From: Lachnospiraceae bacterium
GTDB lineage: Bacteria > Bacillota > Clostridia > Lachnospirales > Lachnospiraceae
Reading direction: 5' to 3'
Assembly (NCBI GenBank): GCA_017420605.1
Contig: JAFOIS010000033.1
Span: forward strand, 1 to 19,529
DNA: 19,529 nt
Each line of letters starts with the position of its first letter. The first letter of the stretch is position 1. A program made the position numbers and the translations under genes. The notes under the pieces are model-generated. The model was not told where the DNA came from. It searched no databases and was given only the letters and a program-made list of their open reading frames with translations. Below, piece by piece: positions 1-5,532 of the stretch.

Positions 1-119
1 AGCGGCACGACGTCCATGGTCGACATGCACATGTTCCCGAAGACCGTCGTGAGAGCCGCGAAGGACACCGGCATGCGGACCGTCCTGACGCGCGGCATTA
101 CCGGCAGCGACCGGCGCGA
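1..119 (+). repeat. Exact direct repeat of an internal mtaD segment at the window start
   Basis: Bases 1-119 match bases 657-775 without a mismatch, at a constant offset of 656; identity stops at base 120 (A versus T at 776). In the mtaD reading frame this copy encodes 39 codons of the deaminase, starting SGTTSMVDMHMF, then runs into unrelated codons and a stop at 163-165. A 119-base perfect copy lying exactly at the edge, with no mobile-element features, is best explained as a chimeric contig end. A real recent partial duplication is possible but less likely. Confidence 0.95.
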
Positions 120-307
120 AGGCCCTGCCGAAGAAGAAGGATGCAAAGAACGCGTCCGTCTATGACAGGCTGCTTCTTGAGGGCAATAAGCTGAACCAGA
201 TCCTTCTGTCCATGCAGGGCCGCTCCGAAAAGGAGATCGGGGAAATGCTGGACGAGATCGCGGCCTGGAACCGGGAACATGCCCGTACTGACAGGAAAAA
301 GAGATGA
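120..307 (+). CDS. 3' end of an unrecognised upstream gene (5' part missing)
   Basis: The frame ending at the TGA at 305-307 is open back to base 89, but everything before about base 120 belongs to the duplicated mtaD fragment, so only about 62 C-terminal residues can be trusted. They read as a charged, helical tail: Lys-rich at first (KKKDAKNASVYDRLLLEGNK), then an amphipathic Glu-rich helix (RSEKEIGEMLDEIAAWNREH) and a basic end (RTDRKKR). I do not recognise the family. The stop lies 13 bases before the preferred TTG start of mtaD, and its codon use and GC content match the neighbours, so it is probably the preceding gene of the same operon. The join at 119/120 is probably not genomic. Confidence 0.55.
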
Positions 308-320
308 AAGGGACAGAAGA

Positions 321-1604
321 TTGAACGGACAGAACATTCTCATTAAAAACGCGCACTTCTATGACGCGCCTTACGGCGAACGGAAAGACGTCGCGATCCG
401 GGACGGAAAGATCGCGCACGTCGGGAAGGCGCCGGCGGATTTTGCGGCGGACACGGTCATCGACGCGTCGCACAAAACGATCATGCCCGGCTTCGTAAAC
501 TGCCATACGCACGCCTACATGACGCTGTTCCGCGGTTACGCGGACGACCTGCCGTTTCATACCTGGCTCTTCGACCGGATCCTGCCCATCGAGGATTCGC
601 TGACCGGCGAGGAGGCGTACTGGGGCACGATCCTTGCATACGCGGAAATGATCCGCAGCGGCACGACGTCCATGGTCGACATGCACATGTTCCCGAAGAC
701 CGTCGTGAGAGCCGCGAAGGACACCGGCATGCGGACCGTCCTGACGCGCGGCATTACCGGCAGCGACCGGCGCGATCCCGGCGCGCAGCGCAGGATCGGC
801 GAGATGCTTGCGGAAAAGGAATACGCCGAAGAGATCGGCGCCGACGCGACGTTCATGTTCGGCCCGCACGCGATCTATACCTGCGGGGAGGATCTCCTCA
901 AGTATATCGCGGAACTGTCCGGAGAGACGGGCCTTCCGGTGCACCTGCACCTTGCCGAGACGAAGAAGGAATTTGACGACTGCCTTGCGGAGCACGGCAA
1001 AACGACGGTATCCTATCTTGCGGATACCGGGCTTCTTGAGCGGCCGATCCTCCTTGCGCACTGCGTGTATCTGACCGATGAGGATATCGCGCTCCTTGCA
1101 AGGCCGAACGTTTCCGTCGCGACGAATCCCGCAAGCAACGCGAAGCTGGCGAACGGCTTTGCGCCGGTCGCGAAAATGCTGAAGGCCGGCGTCCGCGTCT
1201 GCCTCGGCACCGACGGCGCCTCCAGCAACAATTCCCTCAACATGATTTCGGAAATGCGGCTCCTTTCGCTTCTGCAGAAGGGCGAAACAAAGGACGCGCT
1301 CGCGCTCACCGCGCCGGAGACGATGAAGATCGCGGTCCGGAACGGATACGAGGCGGCCGGACTGGCACAGAGGTGCGGCCGGATCGAAGAAGGGTACGAA
1401 GCCGACCTCATCCTCATCGACGAAGACGCCCCGCACCTTCTGCCGCAGTTCGATTTCCGGGCCGCGTTTACCTATGCCGCGAATGGTTCAGAGGTGACAG
1501 ATTCCATCATCCATGGTAAACTTATCATGAGGGATCGCATGCTCCTGACCATCGACGAGGAGCGCATGCGGTCTGAGATCGCGAAGATCATAAAGAGGTT
1601 CTGA
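321..1604 (+). CDS. mtaD: 5-methylthioadenosine / S-adenosylhomocysteine deaminase
   Basis: Metal-dependent amidohydrolase that deaminates S-adenosylhomocysteine to S-inosylhomocysteine and 5'-methylthioadenosine to methylthioinosine in the cytosol. Numbered from TTG 321 (427 residues, normal for the family), the metal ligands are visible: H62 and H64 in NCHTHAYM, H210 in HLHLAE with E213 behind it, H247 in AHCVYL and D298 in LGTDGASSNN. The N-terminal small beta domain (NILIKNAHFYD) and the C-terminal GRIEEGYEADLILID segment are typical of the superfamily. I prefer TTG 321 because AAAGGGA at 307-313 is correctly spaced and the family starts close to the ILIKNA strand; an in-frame ATG at 279 would add 14 poorly conserved residues and overlap the upstream gene. 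Next gene downstream is ahcY, which uses the product. A guanine or chlorohydrolase relative is less likely given this context. Confidence 0.93.
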   Translation: MNGQNILIKNAHFYDAPYGERKDVAIRDGKIAHVGKAPADFAADTVIDASHKTIMPGFVNCHTHAYMTLFRGYADDLPFHTWLFDRILPIEDSLTGEEAYWGTILAYAEMIRSGTTSMVDMHMFPKTVVRAAKDTGMRTVLTRGITGSDRRDPGAQRRIGEMLAEKEYAEEIGADATFMFGPHAIYTCGEDLLKYIAELSGETGLPVHLHLAETKKEFDDCLAEHGKTTVSYLADTGLLERPILLAHCVYLTDEDIALLARPNVSVATNPASNAKLANGFAPVAKMLKAGVRVCLGTDGASSNNSLNMISEMRLLSLLQKGETKDALALTAPETMKIAVRNGYEAAGLAQRCGRIEEGYEADLILIDEDAPHLLPQFDFRAAFTYAANGSEVTDSIIHGKLIMRDRMLLTIDEERMRSEIAKIIKRF

Positions 1605-1607
1605 ATA

Positions 1608-1626
1608 CGGCGGACCGGCTCCGCCG
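1608..1626 (+). other. GC-rich hairpin between mtaD and ahcY
   Basis: CGGCGGA (1608-1614) and TCCGCCG (1620-1626) form a perfect 7-bp stem around a 5-base loop directly after the mtaD stop. No T-run follows, so it is not a convincing intrinsic terminator; an mRNA-stability or processing hairpin inside the operon is more plausible. The rest of the 90-base gap holds only the ahcY Shine-Dalgarno (CTGGAGGAAG, 1684-1693). Confidence 0.4.
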
Positions 1627-1694
1627 CCGTCTACGCTGCAGGCGGCGCGGCACGCACGGTGCGCATGGCATAAAAAGAACGATCTGGAGGAAGT

Positions 1695-2948
1695 ATGGAA
1701 AATGATATCCGGGACGCGTCCCTCGCCCCTTCCGGCAACCGGAAGATCGACTGGGCCGCGTCGCATATGCCGGTGCTTTCCGGCATTGAAAAAGATTTTG
1801 CCCAAACAAAACCGTTTGCGGGCATGAAGATCGCGCTGTCGATCCATCTCGAGGCGAAGACCGCGTATCTGGCCACGGTCCTCAAAGCCGGCGGCGCGGA
1901 CGTCTATGCGACGGGTTCCAACCCGCTCTCGACCCAGGACGACGTCGCGGCGGGCCTTGCCACGCGCGGTGTGCACGTCTTTGCCTATCACGCCGCGACG
2001 CCCGAAGAATACGCGAAGCATATACGCATGGTGCTCTCCGCCGGACCGCAGATCATCATCGACGACGGCGGCGACCTGGTGAGCGTTATCCACACCGAGA
2101 TGCCGGACCTGATCCCGGACGTGATCGGCGGCTGCGAGGAAACGACGACAGGGATCCTCCGCCTCCTTGCCATGGACAGGGAGGGCGTCCTCGCGTTTCC
2201 GATGATGCTCGTCAATAACGCGCAGTGCAAGTTCCTCTTTGACAACCGGTACGGCACCGGCCAGTCCGCGTGGAACGCCATCAACAAGACCACGAACCTC
2301 ATCGTCGCCGGAAAGCGGGTCGTCGTGGCCGGCTACGGCTGGTGCGGCAAGGGCGTCGCGATGCGGGCCAAGGCGCTCGGCGCGCGGGTCTACGTCACGG
2401 AAGTCGACCCGGTCAAGGCCTGCGAGGCGGTCATGGACGGCTATGAAGTCATGCCGATGATGGAAGCCGCGAAGATCGGCGATATCTTCGTGACGGTCAC
2501 GGGCTGCCGCGACGTCATCACGACCGAACACTTCCTGCTTATGAAGGAAGGTGCGATCCTTTCCAACGCGGGCCATTTCAACGTCGAGGTCAACATGGCG
2601 GCGCTCGAGGAGCTTGCGGTCGCAAAGGAAGAGCGCCGCGAGAACATCACGGGCTACCTCCTTCCGAACGGGCGTTCCGTCAACGTGATCGGCGAAGGAC
2701 GCCTCGTCAACCTCGCGGCCGGCGACGGCCATCCGGCGGAGATCATGGACATGAGCTTCGCGATCCAGGCGCTTTCGGCCGCGTATGTGGCGAAGGAAAG
2801 ACCGGTCCGCCCGGTCCATCAGCGGGCCGTACCGATCCCGGCGGAGATCGACAGCGACGTGGCGATGCGGAAGCTCACCTATATGGGTTACAAAATCGAT
2901 ACGCTGACAGAAGCACAGAAAGCTTACCTTGCGGGCTGGCAGGTATAA
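1695..2948 (+). CDS. ahcY: Adenosylhomocysteinase (SAH / S-inosylhomocysteine hydrolase), archaeal/Thermotoga-type
   Basis: NAD-dependent cytosolic hydrolase splitting S-adenosylhomocysteine into homocysteine and adenosine, part of the activated methyl cycle. The 417 residues show the substrate domain (IHLEAKTA from residue 50, SNPLSTQDD near 75-83, DDGGD 123-127, CEETTTG 147-153, CKFLFDNRYGTGQS 178-191) and the NAD-binding Rossmann loop GYGWCGKG at 213-220. The later GHFNVEV and GDGHP motifs carry the conserved histidines. It is shorter than eukaryotic or proteobacterial forms: the C-terminal Lys/Tyr tail that closes over NAD is absent, and HLEAKTA and RYGTGQS replace the canonical HMT- and LYGCRES-type motifs. 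This is the archaeal/Thermotoga subtype, known from Methanocaldococcus to accept S-inosylhomocysteine. ATG 1695 follows a strong GGAGG. Its neighbour mtaD would supply that substrate. Confidence 0.95.
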   Translation: MENDIRDASLAPSGNRKIDWAASHMPVLSGIEKDFAQTKPFAGMKIALSIHLEAKTAYLATVLKAGGADVYATGSNPLSTQDDVAAGLATRGVHVFAYHAATPEEYAKHIRMVLSAGPQIIIDDGGDLVSVIHTEMPDLIPDVIGGCEETTTGILRLLAMDREGVLAFPMMLVNNAQCKFLFDNRYGTGQSAWNAINKTTNLIVAGKRVVVAGYGWCGKGVAMRAKALGARVYVTEVDPVKACEAVMDGYEVMPMMEAAKIGDIFVTVTGCRDVITTEHFLLMKEGAILSNAGHFNVEVNMAALEELAVAKEERRENITGYLLPNGRSVNVIGEGRLVNLAAGDGHPAEIMDMSFAIQALSAAYVAKERPVRPVHQRAVPIPAEIDSDVAMRKLTYMGYKIDTLTEAQKAYLAGWQV

Positions 2949-3019
2949 GGCCGCCGGCGGAGACCGTTCCGCGGCGCTCGGCGATGCGGGACCACAAATG
3001 GAAAGGGAAGGATAAAAAA

Positions 3020-4600
3020 ATGATCGAATGGAAAAATCTCAATGAACTTGCTTCTTTTGACGCTGCAGCGGCCTGCCCGAAGGTGGATCTTAAGGCGGCC
3101 ATGACGGGAGAAGAGGGCGCGGAGCGCGTTAGGAAGATGCAGGCGCCGATGGCGGCGGGCCTTACCTATGTATACGCGGCAAAAGCGGTCGACGACGGGA
3201 TCGTGGACGCGCTTGCCTCTTTCGCAAAGGAGGCGCAGCTCCTTGAAAAATATGCGGCGCTGTATAACGGCGAAGTCATCAATACCGGCGAAAAGCGGCG
3301 CGTCCTGCACCAGCTGACGAGAGGCCAGCTCGGGGAGTGCGTGATCGCGGACGGCGTCGACAAGCGCGCCTTCTATACCGGCGAACAGGAGAAGATCCGC
3401 GCCTTCGCAAAGAAGGTCCATGACGGAGAGATCGTAAACGAAGCGGGAGAGAAGTTCACGACGGCCGTGCAGATCGGCATCGGCGGCAGCGACCTCGGCC
3501 CGAGAGCGATGTACCTTGCCCTGGAGAACTGGGCGAAGGAGACCGGCAATTTCCGCATGGAAGCGAAGTTCATCAGCAACGTCGACCCGGACGACGCCGC
3601 GGCGGTCCTTGCCGGCACGGACGTTGCGCACGCGATCTTCATCCTCGTATCGAAGTCCGGCACGACGCTGGAGACGCTGACGAACGAGTCCTTCGTGAAG
3701 GACGCGCTCGTAAAGGCGGGCCTTGATCCGGCAAAGCATATGATCGCGGTCACGTCTGAGACCTCGCCGCTTGCGAAGAGCGCAGACTATCTGGCGGCGT
3801 TCTTTATGGATGATTATATCGGCGGCCGGTATTCCTCGACCTCCGCGGTCGGCGGCGCGGTGCTGTCCCTTGCCTTCGGACCGGACGTGTTCGATCAGTT
3901 CCTTGCCGGCGCGGCGGAAGCCGACAGCGCGGCGAAGGAGCCGGATATCCGGAAGAACGCGGCGATGCTCGACGCCATGATCGGCGTCTATGAGCGGAAC
4001 GTCCTCGGCTATCCGGCAACGGCGGTGCTGCCGTATTCGCAGGCGCTCAGCCGCTTCCCGGCGCATCTGCAGCAGCTCGACATGGAATCCAACGGCAAAT
4101 CCGTGAACCGCTTCGGCGAGCCGGTGTCCTATCCGACCGGACCGGTGATCTTCGGCGAGCCCGGCACGAACGGCCAGCATTCCTTCTACCAGCTGCTCCA
4201 CCAGGGCACCGATATCACCCCGCTGCAGTTCGTCGGCTTCCGGAAGAGCCAGTGCGGCGTCGACGTCGACATCCAGGGCAGCACGAGCCAGCAGAAGCTC
4301 CTTGCGAACGTCGCCGCCCAGATCGTCGCGTTCGCCTGCGGCAAGGAAGACGAAAACCGCAATAAGTATTTCGAGGGCGGCCGTCCGTCGAGCATCATCG
4401 TCGGCGACCGGCTCACGCCGGAGACCCTCGGCGCACTCCTTGCGCATTTTGAAAACAAGGTGATGTTCCAGGGCTTCGCCTGGAATCTGAACAGCTTTGA
4501 CCAGGAAGGCGTGCAGCTCGGCAAGGTGCTCGCGAAGCGCGTGCTCGCGCACGACACGGACGGGGCGCTCTATGAAATGAGCAGCCTGCTCGGCATCTGA
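3020..4600 (+). CDS. pgi: Glucose-6-phosphate isomerase
   Basis: Cytosolic enzyme interconverting glucose 6-phosphate and fructose 6-phosphate in glycolysis and gluconeogenesis. The 526-residue product has both SIS-type sugar-phosphate domains: QIGIGGSDLGPRAMY at 151-165, the phosphate loop SKSGTT at 211-216, GGRYSSTSAVGG in the middle, MESNGKS at 355-361, the catalytic-region GEPGTNGQHSF with E380 and H387, and K502 in the terminal QLGK motif. All expected active-site residues are present. I start at ATG 3020 because GGGAAGG (3005-3011) is well placed before it; an in-frame ATG at 2984 would add 12 Lys-rich residues encoded by the ribosome binding site itself. The gene follows ahcY by 71 bases in the same direction, so cotranscription is possible although the functions are unrelated. 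Confidence 0.96.
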   Translation: MIEWKNLNELASFDAAAACPKVDLKAAMTGEEGAERVRKMQAPMAAGLTYVYAAKAVDDGIVDALASFAKEAQLLEKYAALYNGEVINTGEKRRVLHQLTRGQLGECVIADGVDKRAFYTGEQEKIRAFAKKVHDGEIVNEAGEKFTTAVQIGIGGSDLGPRAMYLALENWAKETGNFRMEAKFISNVDPDDAAAVLAGTDVAHAIFILVSKSGTTLETLTNESFVKDALVKAGLDPAKHMIAVTSETSPLAKSADYLAAFFMDDYIGGRYSSTSAVGGAVLSLAFGPDVFDQFLAGAAEADSAAKEPDIRKNAAMLDAMIGVYERNVLGYPATAVLPYSQALSRFPAHLQQLDMESNGKSVNRFGEPVSYPTGPVIFGEPGTNGQHSFYQLLHQGTDITPLQFVGFRKSQCGVDVDIQGSTSQQKLLANVAAQIVAFACGKEDENRNKYFEGGRPSSIIVGDRLTPETLGALLAHFENKVMFQGFAWNLNSFDQEGVQLGKVLAKRVLAHDTDGALYEMSSLLGI

Positions 4601-4612
4601 AAGGCCGGCGGG

Positions 4613-4642
4613 CGCATTTCCCCGGTAAGAAGGGAAACTGCG
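4613..4642. terminator. Hairpin between the convergent pgi and small minus-strand gene
   Basis: CGCATTTCCC (4613-4622) and GGGAAA-C-TGCG (4632-4642) pair over ten bases with one bulged C, around a 9-base loop. It sits between the 3' ends of two convergent genes, where a shared bidirectional terminator is expected. There is no real T-run on either side (CCTTT lies further along on the minus strand), so efficiency is uncertain. Confidence 0.45.
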
Positions 4643-4654
4643 GAAGGGCAGGCG

Positions 4655-4921
4655 TCAGTCGATCGAAAGAAGCTCGATCTCCAGGCAGTCGAACGGGATC
4701 GTTTCGATGAAATTGTCCTGTGTGAAACGCGTCTTCCGGTGATCCCGGAAGGCGCGGACGTTCGAATCGAGCCAGATCGGTTTTTCGAGATCGAACACGG
4801 ACACAATTTCGTCGAGCGCCGCGAAAATGCGGTGCGTCGGCGTATCGTTCCCGCCGATCTCGGCGACGTAGTCGCGGACGATGCGGCTGTTCTTGATGAT
4901 CTTGCCCCATAAACGCAGCAT
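4655..4921 (-). CDS. Small conserved-looking hypothetical protein (88 aa), opposite strand
   Basis: Start ATG at 4921 on the minus strand is fixed by a perfect GGAGGTG 7 bases upstream (plus-strand CACCTCC, 4928-4934); the longer open frame to 5104 has no such site and runs into greA. The 88-residue product begins MLRLWGKIIKNSRIVRD and ends acidic (CLEIELLSID). It has no signal peptide or membrane segment. A mixed alpha/beta centre includes RIFAALDEIVSVFDLEKPIW, then LDSN, then a basic stretch (RAFRDHRKTRFTQDNF). From memory it resembles a small uncharacterised protein common in Lachnospiraceae and other Clostridia with the same KPIWLDSN and KTRFTQDNFIE motifs; I cannot verify this here. Function unknown. 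Codon use matches the rest of the window, so no sign of transfer. Confidence 0.82.
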   Translation of the reverse strand: MLRLWGKIIKNSRIVRDYVAEIGGNDTPTHRIFAALDEIVSVFDLEKPIWLDSNVRAFRDHRKTRFTQDNFIETIPFDCLEIELLSID

Positions 4922-4946
4922 AAATGACACCTCCGTATCTTCGGAC

Positions 4947-4955
4947 ATCATAACA
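4947..4955 (-). promoter_or_regulatory. Probable extended -10 promoter for the small minus-strand gene
   Basis: On the minus strand the sequence reads TGTTATGAT: a TGn extension followed by TATGAT (-10 at 4947-4952). The -35 region at 16-18 bases is poor, as is usual for extended -10 promoters. The start would lie near 4940, leaving a short leader containing the GGAGGTG site. The 85-base divergent gap to greA also has an inverted repeat ACATC...GATGT (4945-4962) overlapping this -10, a possible operator. Confidence 0.4.
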
Positions 4956-5006
4956 CAGATGTAAAGAACGGAACAGGTGCCGCATAAGAAAAGGAATGGT
5001 GCAACT

Positions 5007-5510
5007 ATGCATGAAAAGCTGACGAGAAGCGACGTGGAGAAGATCGAGGAGGAGATCGAGCACCGCAAAGTGGAGCTCCGCCCGGAACTGAACGCGGCCG
5101 TCAAGGAGGCGCGCGCGCAGGGCGATCTTTCGGAGAACTTCGAGTACTACGCGGCCCGGAAGGAAAAGGGCGCCAACGACAGCCGGATCCGGTATCTGGA
5201 GGCGATGCTCCGCACGGCCGAGATCATCGACGACGAGGTCGGGCGGGAGGACGAAGTCGCGCTCAACAAGCCGGTCGACCTGTATTTCCCGGAGGATGAC
5301 GAGGAGCAGCACATCCGGCTCGTGACGTCGATCCGCGGAAACTCCCTGAAGGGGCTGATCAGCATCGAGTCCCCGCTGGGGCGGGCGATCACCGGAAGGC
5401 GCGAGGGCGAACACGTCCGCGTGAACGTCGGCGGCGGCGAGTACGAGGTCGTGATCCGCAAGGTCTACGACGCGATCGACGACAGCGCCGATACGATCAA
5501 AAGCTTCTGA
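5007..5510 (+). CDS. greA: Transcript cleavage factor, GreA/GreB family
   Basis: Cytosolic RNA polymerase secondary-channel factor that stimulates cleavage of backtracked transcripts. The 167-residue product has the family layout: an N-terminal antiparallel coiled coil (about 1-80) with the acidic tip GDLSEN, where D40 and E43 match E. coli GreA D41 and E44, followed by FEYYAARKEK, and a C-terminal FKBP-like domain (about 85-167) containing SPLGRAITGRREGE. I take ATG 5007, where E. coli-like numbering is reached; an in-frame ATG at 4977 would add ten residues with no good ribosome binding site. The stop is 23 bases before the hydratase gene, so the two are probably cotranscribed from the divergent gap at 4922-5006. 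I call it GreA-type on the acidic tip; GreB-like use cannot be excluded. Confidence 0.92.
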   Translation: MHEKLTRSDVEKIEEEIEHRKVELRPELNAAVKEARAQGDLSENFEYYAARKEKGANDSRIRYLEAMLRTAEIIDDEVGREDEVALNKPVDLYFPEDDEEQHIRLVTSIRGNSLKGLISIESPLGRAITGRREGEHVRVNVGGGEYEVVIRKVYDAIDDSADTIKSF

Positions 5511-5532
5511 AGACGGGGCAGGAAGGAAAGAA

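Noticed and set aside
1488..2819. Long minus-strand open frames opposite ahcY (443 codons), pgi (2924-4552), the hydratase (5497-7197) and ntpI (8576-10312)
   Set aside because: Same explanation: low-complexity, Arg/Asp-rich antisense frames of genes with clear family motifs on the plus strand.
2984..3019. Upstream ATG for pgi
   Set aside because: The added residues are encoded by the purine-rich ribosome binding site region and have no counterpart in the family; ATG 3020 has the properly spaced GGGAAGG.
4977..5006. Upstream ATG for greA
   Set aside because: No good ribosome binding site precedes it and family numbering of the acidic tip fits ATG 5007.
4922..5104. N-terminal extension of the small minus-strand gene
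   Set aside because: The extension crosses the promoter gap and the start of greA, is Ser/Cys-rich shadow sequence, and lacks a ribosome binding site, while ATG 4921 has a perfect one.
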